In this document: positions 42,970 to 49,991 of the stretch, one piece after another | How positions within the stretch are numbered: the first letter of the stretch is position 1 | Layout of the letters: each line of letters opens with the position of its first letter | DNA from: CAZPXH01 sp964591085 | Lineage (GTDB): Bacteria > Spirochaetota > Spirochaetia > DSM-27196 > CAZPXH01 | Length of the DNA: 64,000 nt | Direction: 5' to 3' | NCBI GenBank assembly: GCA_964591085.1 | Contig: CAZPXH010000007.1 | Coordinates: 1-64,000 of the forward strand | Notes under the pieces: generated by a model | Database searches by the model: none | What the model saw: only the letters and a program-made list of their open reading frames with translations | Told to the model about the DNA's origin: nothing | Made by a program: the position numbers and the translations under genes

Positions 42970-43725
42970 ATGGCCGGCATATATGTCTACGCAAATCAGA
43001 AAGGGGGCGTGGGGAAGACCACCTCCGCCCTCAACATCGGTGCCTACCTGGCTCTGGCCGGACATCGTGTCCTTTTGGTGGACTTTGACCCGCAGGGAAA
43101 CCTGTCCAGCGGCATTGGTGCAGACACCGCCAGTCCTGGGATCTATGAGCTCCTTTCCGGCAGCGTTGCGCCGCTGCAGGTGGTGCAGGAGACCGTGATA
43201 CCCGGATTGTCCCTGATTCCCGCCACCGTGGATCTCAGTGGAGCAACCGTGGAGCTTGCGAGTGTTCCGGACAGAGAGCAGTACCTCCGCCGGGCGATTG
43301 CCCCGTATCGGGGGCGATACGACTTCATCATGATTGACTGTCCGCCGAGTCTCGGAATCCTGACCGTGAACGCGCTGTACGCAGCAGATCGCGTCCTGAT
43401 CCCTTTGCAGTGCGAGTACTTTGCGCTGGAGGGTCTTGCTCAGCTGATGAACACGGTCCGAGCGATACAGCAGTACGGCAACCCCAAGCTCCGGGTTGGT
43501 GGCATCTTCTTCACCATGTACGATTCGCGGACGCGCCTTGCCCAGGATGTGGTGCGGAGCGTGGTCGGGCACTACGGGAAGACGGTGTTCCGCACCATCA
43601 TTCCCCGGAACGTGCGCCTCTCGGAGGCTCCGTCCCACGGGGTTCCTATCAGCATTCATGACCCGTCCAGCGTGGGCGCTATGAGCTACCAGAAGCTCGC
43701 ACAGGAGGTTGCCGATCGTGTCTAA
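42970..43725 (+). CDS. parA: Chromosome partitioning ATPase ParA
   Basis: A Soj-type ParA, 251 residues from ATG 42970. The deviant Walker A motif is KGGVGKTT with the following SALNIGAYLA, then LVDFDPQGNLSSGIG, the Walker B-type DFIMIDCPPSLGILT and PLQCEYFALEGL. It binds DNA non-specifically in its ATP form and moves ParB-parS complexes. It overlaps parB by 8 bases. A TTG start at 42949 is possible, but would lie over the TATAAT box. Confidence 0.96.
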   Translation: MAGIYVYANQKGGVGKTTSALNIGAYLALAGHRVLLVDFDPQGNLSSGIGADTASPGIYELLSGSVAPLQVVQETVIPGLSLIPATVDLSGATVELASVPDREQYLRRAIAPYRGRYDFIMIDCPPSLGILTVNALYAADRVLIPLQCEYFALEGLAQLMNTVRAIQQYGNPKLRVGGIFFTMYDSRTRLAQDVVRSVVGHYGKTVFRTIIPRNVRLSEAPSHGVPISIHDPSSVGAMSYQKLAQEVADRV

Positions 43726-44719
43726 GAAAGGGCTCGGCAGGGGGCTGGACGCTCTCTTGCAGGGGAAGGGGATCGAGCAGCTTGCTGCAGAGAACACCGT
43801 TCAGCAGATCCCGCTGGGCGACCTGCAGCCCAATCCGGCGCAGCCAAGGCGCCGCTTCGACGATGCAGCACTCGCAGAACTCGCCGATTCCATCCGAGAA
43901 AACGGGATCATCCAGCCCCTCATTGTCGAGCAGCGGGAAGACCACTATCGCATCATTGCCGGTGAGCGCCGCTTTCGCGCAGCGCGGATTGCCGGCCTCG
44001 ATGCGGTTCCCGCGCTGGTGCGGGACTATGAGGAAGATCAGCGTCTGCAGGTAGCCCTCATTGAGAACGTTCAGCGCCAGGACCTCAACCCGGTTGAAGA
44101 GGCCCGCGCCTACGAATCTCTCATAGAGCGCTTTGGGCTGACGCAGGAGGACGTTTCCCGCCGTGTCGGGAAGTCCCGCCCGGCGGTGGCCAACTCCCTG
44201 CGAATTCTTCGGCTGCCAGAGGCTGCGCTTTCCGCGCTGGAAGAAGGAACCATCACGCCGGGTCACGCCCGCGCGATCCTGCAGGCGGCAGAGTCCGGCG
44301 ATGGCGCGGCCCTGCTCGGCGCAATCCTGCAAGAGGGCCTCTCGGTGCGGGAGGCCGAGCGCCGCGCACGCGGAGACCTTGGCCCCGACACGTTGAACCG
44401 AAACAATGGCGAATCCCGGTTCCCGCAAGGCGCCCCGGCTGGCAACGGCAGCGCAAGCTCCGTCCCGGGAGGAGGCGTCGGAGCAGAAGCTCCTGAGCTG
44501 GCAAGCCTGGATTCGGCGGAACTGGCTCTGCCGGACAGTCCGGAAGCCCTTGCGCTTAGAGATCTGGAAACTCAGATGCTCTCCCGCTTTGGCACCCGCG
44601 TGCAGATTCGCGGGAGCCGGCAGAGGGGCAGAATTGAGATCGCCTACTTCTCTGCGGATGACTTGGAGCGTCTCCTGGGCTTGCTGCTCCCAGACGGCGG
44701 AGCTTCTCCCAACCAGTAG
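43718..44719 (+). CDS. parB: Chromosome partitioning protein ParB
   Basis: The CTP-dependent clamp that loads at parS, 333 residues from GTG 43718, with AGGAGG 9 bases upstream. It reads SKKGLGRGLDALL, then NPAQPRRRFDD, the CTP-binding GERRFRAARIAGLDAVPALV, a HTH (VSRRVGKSRPAVANSLRILR) and a Gly/Ala/Ser-rich linker before the dimerisation tail. Its last 76 bases overlap the mpg gene on the opposite strand. Confidence 0.96.
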   Translation: MSKKGLGRGLDALLQGKGIEQLAAENTVQQIPLGDLQPNPAQPRRRFDDAALAELADSIRENGIIQPLIVEQREDHYRIIAGERRFRAARIAGLDAVPALVRDYEEDQRLQVALIENVQRQDLNPVEEARAYESLIERFGLTQEDVSRRVGKSRPAVANSLRILRLPEAALSALEEGTITPGHARAILQAAESGDGAALLGAILQEGLSVREAERRARGDLGPDTLNRNNGESRFPQGAPAGNGSASSVPGGGVGAEAPELASLDSAELALPDSPEALALRDLETQMLSRFGTRVQIRGSRQRGRIEIAYFSADDLERLLGLLLPDGGASPNQ

Positions 44720-45333
44720 CGCCAGGGGCGCTCCACGGCGCGGCTGATGCCTACCCTGGGACCATTCCCGGCCAGCTGGCCCGACCGGGTATACCCGTCG
44801 TGCCTCGGCCCGGTGCTCGGCGGACGGTACAGCACCGCAAGTGTTTCCCGGTCAGCGGCTCCCCCGCGAATGCGCCGTCCGGACCATGCCAGGTTGTCCA
44901 TGCCAAGGGCACGCCCCACAAGGCCCGGGCCGTCCACGCAACCGTTTGCCGGAACGCGTCCCAGACGCCGGGACACCGAGTCGGCACCGCCGAGCACCAA
45001 TCCGGCACGAATCAGCACCGCCTGTCCGGATTCCGCCGCACCGCTCACCACGTTCACCAGCCGGTGAATTCCGTAGCTGAGATACACGTACCAGCTGCCT
45101 CCGGTGGCAAACATGGGAGTGTTGCGTGCCGTTCGGCCCCGCGCAGAGTGTGACGCAGGATCACGCGGCAGATAGGCCTCCGTCTCTGTGATCTGCAGCG
45201 CAACCTCGTCTTGCCGGCCCACCGGGCCGCGTTGCACCAGAACGCAGCCAAGCAGGCGGCTGGCAAGCGCAAGCGCATCCACGCGGTAGAAGTCCGGAGG
45301 CGGAGGAACAAAGCCGGCAAGATTCATTGACAT
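44644..45333 (-). CDS. DNA-3-methyladenine glycosylase (AAG/MPG type)
   Basis: A monofunctional glycosylase of the mammalian AAG type that removes alkylated purines, 229 residues. The family pattern is clear: ITETEAYLPRDPASHSARGR with the catalytic Glu, RNTPMFATGGSWYVYLSYGI and later CVDGPGLVGRALGM. The C-terminal 25 residues (after YWLGEAPP) are basic and Ser-rich, encoded antisense to the 3' end of parB, and beyond the normal end of the family. The start codon overlaps the -35 box of the tRNA promoter. Confidence 0.92.
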   Translation of the reverse strand: MSMNLAGFVPPPPDFYRVDALALASRLLGCVLVQRGPVGRQDEVALQITETEAYLPRDPASHSARGRTARNTPMFATGGSWYVYLSYGIHRLVNVVSGAAESGQAVLIRAGLVLGGADSVSRRLGRVPANGCVDGPGLVGRALGMDNLAWSGRRIRGGAADRETLAVLYRPPSTGPRHDGYTRSGQLAGNGPRVGISRAVERPWRYWLGEAPPSGSSKPRRRSKSSAEK

Positions 45334-45355
45334 CGGAGCCCCGCCACAATACCCT
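45327..45355 (+). promoter_or_regulatory. Promoter of the tRNA cluster
   Basis: A perfect TTGACA (45327-45332), a 17-base spacer and TACCCT (45350-45355) stand 16 bases before the first tRNA. The -35 box covers the start codon of the divergent glycosylase gene. Confidence 0.55.
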
Positions 45356-45371
45356 CTGCCGGCGTCTTATT

Positions 45372-45456
45372 GGAGAGATGTCTGAGTGGTCGAAAGAGGC
45401 GGTCTTGAAAACCGTTGAGCCGCAAGGCTCCGTGGGTTCGAATCCCACTCTCTCCG
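45372..45456 (+). tRNA. tRNA-Ser (TGA)
   Basis: GGAGAGA pairs with TCTCTCC in the acceptor stem; the anticodon loop CTTGAAA has anticodon TGA (reads UCA, UCG). There is a long variable arm typical of serine tRNAs and a TTCGAAT T-loop. No CCA is encoded. Confidence 0.95.
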
Positions 45457-45466
45457 ATGACGAGTG

Positions 45467-45554
<88 letters not shown>

Positions 45555-45595
45555 ATGGACGATTGGTTCCGACAGGAACGGTCCAGGTACAACTG

Positions 45596-45669
45596 GTGCC
45601 CATAGCTCAGCTGGATAGAGCGTTAGATTGCGGATCTAAAGGTCGGAGGTTCGAGTCCTCTTGGGCACG
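45596..45669 (+). tRNA. tRNA-Arg (GCG)
   Basis: A 74-base tRNA with acceptor GTGCCCA/TGGGCAC, D-arm containing GGATA, anticodon stem TTAGA/TCTAA and loop TTGCGGA, so the anticodon is GCG (CGC, CGU codons). Most bacteria use ACG here, converted to inosine. No CCA is encoded. Confidence 0.92.
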
Positions 45670-45681
45670 GCACAGACTCGT

Positions 45682-45769
45682 GGAGAGATGCGAGAGTGGT
45701 TGAATCGGGCGGACTCGAAATCCGTTGTGCAGGTTTCCTGTACCGAGGGTTCGAATCCCTCTCTCTCCG
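45682..45769 (+). tRNA. tRNA-Ser (CGA)
   Basis: Acceptor GGAGAGA/TCTCTCC, anticodon loop CTCGAAA with anticodon CGA (UCG codon), long variable arm and TTCGAAT T-loop. CCA not encoded. Confidence 0.94.
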
Positions 45770-45787
45770 CCGAATCGGAGTGCGCAC

Positions 45788-45875
45788 GGAGAGATGACCG
45801 AGTGGTCGAAGGTGTACGCCTGGAACGCGTATGTACCCTACCCGGGTACCGTGGGTTCGAATCCCACTCTCTCCG
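45788..45875 (+). tRNA. tRNA-Ser (GGA)
   Basis: Acceptor GGAGAGA/TCTCTCC, anticodon stem TACGC/GCGTA with loop CTGGAAC, anticodon GGA (UCC, UCU codons), long variable arm, TTCGAAT T-loop. CCA not encoded. Last tRNA before the SRP RNA gene. Confidence 0.94.
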
Positions 45876-45880
45876 CCTCA

Positions 45881-46004
45881 CCCCTTCCGTGCCGGCGCTC
45901 AGGCCCTGTGCACTGGATCGCCGCTGAACCCCGTCAGGCCCGGAAGGGAGCAGCGGTAGGCGGATGATTCAGGTGCCGCAGATCGCTTGACGCGGCGGGA
46001 GGGG
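45881..46004 (+). ncRNA. ffs: Signal recognition particle RNA (4.5S type)
   Basis: The conserved apical hairpin is unmistakable: GTCAGGCCCGGAAGGGAGCA at 45933-45952, closed by CCGCTGAA and AGCGG, with the asymmetric internal loops on either side. The ends are inferred from pairing of CCCCTTCCGTGCCG (from 45881) with CGGCGGGAGGGG (to 46004), so they are approximate by several bases. It binds Ffh for co-translational targeting. A run of seven T residues follows at 46005-46011 and overlaps the start of dnaX. Confidence 0.88.
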
Positions 46005-46009
46005 TTTTT

Positions 46010-47644
46010 TTGTCCTACGCACCATCTGCCTTACAGTACCGGCCCCAGACCTTTGACGAGCTTTTGGGCCAGGACTTTGTCGTTTCCACCCTGCGGAACG
46101 CTGTGGGGGCCGGCCAGATCGCGCATGCTTACCTGTTCTCCGGCCCACGCGGCGTTGGGAAGACCAGCGCAGCAAGAATACTGGCCAAGGCTATTAACTG
46201 CCCGGACGGTCCGAGCGCGAGCGGTTGTGAAGACAGCGAGCTCTCCCGGGAAATCGCCGCCGGCCGGGCCGCTGATGTGATTGAGATTGATGGCGCCTCC
46301 AACACCTCGGTCAATGACGTGCGACAGATCCGGGACGAAGTGCTGTTCGCCCCGGTTGCCGCGCGGTACAAAGTCTACATAATTGATGAAGTTCACATGC
46401 TGTCGAACAGTGCGTTCAACGCGCTGTTGAAGACTATTGAGGAGCCGCCGCCACACGTGGTGTTTGTGTTTGCCACCACGGAACTCCACAAAGTTCCCGC
46501 AACCATCCGCTCTCGCTGTCAGCACTTCCGCTTCCGTCTGGTGTCTCGGGAGATCATCACCGAGCACCTCCGGACGTTGGTGAAGGCTCGGAGTCTCCAC
46601 GCTGACATGGATGCGCTTGAGTGGATCTCCGCCGAGTCCGGCGGGTCCATGCGCGATGCGCTCACGCTTTTTGATCAGGTGACGGCGCTGTGCGGCGGAA
46701 ATCTGCGCCTGGACCCCATCCGGGAGGCGCTGGGCTACGCTCCCGCAGATCGCCTGGAGGAGCTCATCTCCGCTATCAAACAAGGCTCTCGAGCACAGGC
46801 GCTCGCTGCGCTCAGGGTGCTGCTGGAGGCCGGCGCGGGACCCGCACAGGTTGTGGATGAGCTTGCGCGGGTGTTCCGGGACGCGCTGATCAGCTCGGCG
46901 GAGTCTCCCGGCTCTCAGCAGAGCTGGAGCGAAGAGCAGCACGAGCACGCGCTGGATCTCTGCCTTGGTTGGCTCTCCCGCGGCGGAGCGGGTGTAGACC
47001 CAGCGGTGAGCACAGAACTGCTGGCTTCCCGCCTCTGCGGCCTGGCAGACTGGGAGAGCCCCGGGCGACTGGTCCGACGTCTGCGCAGCCTGGAGCAGGC
47101 AGCCCGAACCACGGCCAGCACATCCAGCGGGCCGGAAACGGCGTCCGAGGTTTCTCCGGCACCGTCTGCGCCGCCCCCGGAAGCGCACGGCGCAGGCAAT
47201 GCAGTGCCCGACGTAAGCGGGCCGCGGACTCCACAGGCGGAGGTCACGGTAGACCAACAGGCTGCTGGGTCCGCCGAGCAAGCGGCTCCAGAGCCGGGCA
47301 GGGTTGCTCAGGGCCCACTGGATGACGAACTCCGCGAGCGGATCATCTCCACCCTGCGGGATCGCTCGGTGACCCTGGCCTCCGCCATGGACAATGCAGA
47401 TGACTGGAGTATCCAGGATGATATTCTGCTGATTGGCGTCAGCAATGATTACCTTCTGCGTCTCGTGGCAAAGGAGGCCCAGGCCATCCGGGACGTGGCG
47501 CGCACCCAGATCTCTGGTATCCGGGGCGTCAAGGGGCGGATGGCCGCCGGGGCGGCAGAGGCCTCCCGTCCGGTTGATGAGTCGGTAGAGCGGGTCCGCC
47601 GGGTATTCGGCGGCCAGACGGAAGAAGGAGAGGATCCCGAATGA
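46010..47644 (+). CDS. dnaX: DNA polymerase III tau/gamma subunit
   Basis: The clamp-loader ATPase, 544 residues. The start is TTG 46010, with GGGAGG 7 bases upstream; no other start precedes the conserved ALQYRPQTFDELLGQ. Walker A GPRGVGKTSAARILAKA, Walker B-type IIDEVHMLS, SRC motif RSRCQHFRFR. In the zinc-module region only two of the usual four Cys remain (NCPDGPSASGCEDSELSREI). The region from about 365 to 440 is Pro/Ala/Gly-rich linker, followed by a tau-like C-terminal domain. It overlaps ybaB by 4 bases. Confidence 0.95.
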   Translation: MSYAPSALQYRPQTFDELLGQDFVVSTLRNAVGAGQIAHAYLFSGPRGVGKTSAARILAKAINCPDGPSASGCEDSELSREIAAGRAADVIEIDGASNTSVNDVRQIRDEVLFAPVAARYKVYIIDEVHMLSNSAFNALLKTIEEPPPHVVFVFATTELHKVPATIRSRCQHFRFRLVSREIITEHLRTLVKARSLHADMDALEWISAESGGSMRDALTLFDQVTALCGGNLRLDPIREALGYAPADRLEELISAIKQGSRAQALAALRVLLEAGAGPAQVVDELARVFRDALISSAESPGSQQSWSEEQHEHALDLCLGWLSRGGAGVDPAVSTELLASRLCGLADWESPGRLVRRLRSLEQAARTTASTSSGPETASEVSPAPSAPPPEAHGAGNAVPDVSGPRTPQAEVTVDQQAAGSAEQAAPEPGRVAQGPLDDELRERIISTLRDRSVTLASAMDNADDWSIQDDILLIGVSNDYLLRLVAKEAQAIRDVARTQISGIRGVKGRMAAGAAEASRPVDESVERVRRVFGGQTEEGEDPE

Positions 47645-47985
47645 ATCCACAGGATTTGCTCAAAAACGTGCAGCAGTTGCAGCAGCAAATGCAGCAATCG
47701 CAGGAGCGACTGCGGAAGGAAGAGGTTGAAGGCACTTCCGGAGGCGGGATGGTCCGCGTGCGGATGACAGCCGCAATGGACGTGCTTGGCGTCACCATTG
47801 ATCCTCAGGCGATTGATGCAGAGGATCCGTCGCTGACCGCTGATCTGTGTCGCGCGGCGATGACTGATGCCGTGCACAAGGCACGGGAGCGGGCCCGCGA
47901 GTCCATGGGCAGCCTCGCTTCCAGCCTGGGCATTGACCCCATGGACATGGAGCCCGACAACCCTGGCGGAACCCTGGGATTCTGA
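47641..47985 (+). CDS. YbaB/EbfC nucleoid-associated protein
   Basis: A 114-residue DNA-binding protein of the YbaB/EbfC family. It has the coiled N-terminal helix (LKNVQQLQQQMQQSQERLRK), the VEGTSGGGMVRVRMTAAMDV strand region and a C-terminal helical segment. The Borrelia homologue EbfC is a known global DNA-binding protein. ATGA overlap with dnaX and TGATG overlap with recR show the conserved dnaX-ybaB-recR operon. Confidence 0.94.
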   Translation: MNPQDLLKNVQQLQQQMQQSQERLRKEEVEGTSGGGMVRVRMTAAMDVLGVTIDPQAIDAEDPSLTADLCRAAMTDAVHKARERARESMGSLASSLGIDPMDMEPDNPGGTLGF

Positions 47986-48593
47986 TGCCCGGCGGGTCCG
48001 GTCCTATTGACGAGCTGATAGATCTCTTTGCCCGCCTGCCCGGCATCGGGAGAAAGAGCGCGGCGCGGATGACCTACCACCTGCTGGTCCGGGACTCACC
48101 GCCGGTTGACGAGCTTGCGCGCGCGCTGCGGGATCTTCGGACGCGGGTCCGGCGATGCTCCGTGTGCGGTAACTTCACCGAGGCCGATCCTTGCGGTATT
48201 TGCACCGGAGTGGACCGGGACCGCAGCACCATCTGTGTGGTTGAACACCCGCAGGACGTGGTCAGCATTGAGGCCGCCGGCGACTACCGGGGCCTGTACC
48301 ACGTGCTTGATGGAACCATCAGTCCCCTGGATGGGATTGGGCCAGGGAACCTCCGCATTGGAGAGCTTATCCGCCGAGCCGAGGTTGCCGGCGTGACAGA
48401 AGTCATCCTGGCAACCAATCCCACCGTGGACGGAGATACCACAGCAATCTACATTGCTCGCCAGCTTCAGCAGATTGGCAAGAGCAGCACCCGGCTTGCG
48501 CTCGGCCTGCCCGTTGGCGGCGATCTGGAGTACGCTGACCGTCAGACGCTGGCTCGGTCCTTCCGTGCCCGGACCCGTATGGACACCGGGTAA
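47985..48593 (+). CDS. recR: Recombination protein RecR
   Basis: RecR, 202 residues, acts with RecF/RecO at gaps. It has the helix-hairpin-helix FARLPGIGRKSAARMTYHLL, a complete C4 zinc finger (CSVCGNFTEADPCGIC) and a Toprim domain with VVEHPQDVVSIE and ATNPTVDGDTTAIYIA. The start shares one base with the ybaB stop. Standard length. Confidence 0.96.
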   Translation: MPGGSGPIDELIDLFARLPGIGRKSAARMTYHLLVRDSPPVDELARALRDLRTRVRRCSVCGNFTEADPCGICTGVDRDRSTICVVEHPQDVVSIEAAGDYRGLYHVLDGTISPLDGIGPGNLRIGELIRRAEVAGVTEVILATNPTVDGDTTAIYIARQLQQIGKSSTRLALGLPVGGDLEYADRQTLARSFRARTRMDTG

Positions 48594-48661
48594 CAGAACA
48601 CCAGAATTTCACGCAACGCTAACCTTGAGGTAACAGCATTAAGGGATTACGAGGGGCGACC

Positions 48662-49006
48662 ATGCAACTGAGCGTAACCACCGAAGATTCGGGCGTTGTT
48701 GTCATCCGCATTGCGGGCGAGATGGATATGTACAACGCGCATCAACTGAAAGACACGGTGACTCAGCAACTGGAGGGGGGGAGCAAACGGCTTGCCGTAG
48801 ACCTCTCCGGCCTTGAGTACATCGATTCCAGTGGGATTGGTGCGCTGCTGTACACGTTCACCCAGGCAAAGAACCGCCAGTGTGTAGTTCAGTTTGCCGG
48901 TGCGCATGGTCCGGTGCACAAGGTCATCAGTCTCACGGGTCTGCTAGGTTTCCTTCCGCTTTCGGACAACCTGGATGCCGCGAAGACCACGCTGACGTCC
49001 CGGTAG
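48662..49006 (+). CDS. STAS-domain anti-sigma factor antagonist
   Basis: A 114-residue single STAS domain of the SpoIIAA/RsbV type. The phosphorylation-site loop is LSGLEYIDSSGIGALLYTFT, with the Ser in DSSGIG. Such proteins are phosphorylated by a cognate ATPase and dephosphorylated by a PP2C phosphatase; both partners are encoded just downstream. GAGG precedes the ATG. It is separated from recR by 68 bases and may have its own promoter. Confidence 0.92.
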   Translation: MQLSVTTEDSGVVVIRIAGEMDMYNAHQLKDTVTQQLEGGSKRLAVDLSGLEYIDSSGIGALLYTFTQAKNRQCVVQFAGAHGPVHKVISLTGLLGFLPLSDNLDAAKTTLTSR

Positions 49007-49045
49007 CACGCACACTCAGTCCAGAACACTCAAGGGGACCTGCCG

Positions 49046-49927
49046 ATGAACACCAGCATCCAGGAACTGGAGAACGGTATCCGCGTTGTGGTTGTCAGCG
49101 GAGACCTGGACCTGTATAACGCCAACAAACTGAAAGAGCTGATGCAGCAGCAGTGGGACGGCGGTGCCCGCGGCTTTGTGTTTGACCTTGACACGCTGAA
49201 CTATCTGGATTCCTCTGGAATCGGTGTCCTGCTGTACGTCTACACTTCCTGCCAGAAGCGGAGGGTCCCGATTGCCTTTGCACGGGTCCACGGCGCCGTG
49301 CAAAAAGTGATCAAGCTCACCAAGCTCAACGATTTCCTGCCCATTGAGAAAACGGTGGAATCCGCGGTCGCCAAGATCAACGGCACCATTCCCGAGGAGG
49401 CGAAGGTCATTCAGCAGCAGAAGGGAATCATCGTGGATTCCTTGCACCCGCTGCTGGACACCAGCGAGATGTGGTTCAAGGAATTCCACATCGATATTCG
49501 TCATGTCCGCCGCCTCAGCAGCCTCATTGCCCAGCGCGCTCCGGCCGAGTTTCAGGAAGTCAACATCCTCGAGCAGCAGATCAGCGAGCTCATCAAGAAC
49601 GCAGTGAAGCACGGAAACAAGAACGATCCCAACAAGGCCGTTCGGATCTGGTTCTCGTTCAACGATGTGGAGGCCCGCATGGTGGTGGAGGACGAGGGCT
49701 CTGGTTTCCAGTCCATAGACGAGTGGAACGAGTTCTTCCACAAGAAAAACGAGCTGTTCGAGAAGCGCGACTTTGACGCGATGATGAACTACCTGGCCTA
49801 CCGGACCGAGAACAGCGACGACAACGATGGCGGAAACGCCATGTTTGCCGCTGTTGAGTACTGGAACGGAGGGGTGGTCTTCAGCAACGAGCGCAACAAG
49901 GTTGGAGTGAAGCGAATCTTTGAATAG
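49046..49927 (+). CDS. STAS-HATPase fusion, partner-switch protein
   Basis: A 293-residue protein joining an N-terminal STAS domain (residues 1 to about 110, site loop LNYLDSSGIGVLLY) with a C-terminal GHKL ATPase domain of the RsbW/SpoIIAB type (N-box QQISELIKNAVKHGNKND, then VVEDEGSGF). In most bacteria these are separate antagonist and anti-sigma kinase proteins. The ATP-lid region after VEDEGSGF is unusual: a Phe/Asn-rich segment (DEWNEFFHKKNELFEKRDFD) and a C-terminal VEYWNGGVVFSNERN motif. It lies 39 bases behind the single STAS gene and converges on the phosphatase gene. Confidence 0.85.
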   Translation: MNTSIQELENGIRVVVVSGDLDLYNANKLKELMQQQWDGGARGFVFDLDTLNYLDSSGIGVLLYVYTSCQKRRVPIAFARVHGAVQKVIKLTKLNDFLPIEKTVESAVAKINGTIPEEAKVIQQQKGIIVDSLHPLLDTSEMWFKEFHIDIRHVRRLSSLIAQRAPAEFQEVNILEQQISELIKNAVKHGNKNDPNKAVRIWFSFNDVEARMVVEDEGSGFQSIDEWNEFFHKKNELFEKRDFDAMMNYLAYRTENSDDNDGGNAMFAAVEYWNGGVVFSNERNKVGVKRIFE

Positions 49928-49991
49928 CGGGTCCGCGTGACGCGACACGGACGCGTAGGAGCCTTGGCTACCAACCGCGCGCCATGCCGGG

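Noticed and set aside
46010..47644. Programmed frameshift in dnaX giving a short gamma form
   Set aside because: I found no A-rich slippery heptamer in the gene.
46031..47650. A 539-codon open frame antisense to dnaX
   Set aside because: It mirrors the dnaX codons, has no family motifs and no start signal. High G+C makes such antisense frames common; similar ones opposite gyrA (39316-40968) and gatB (59717-61126) were dropped for the same reason.
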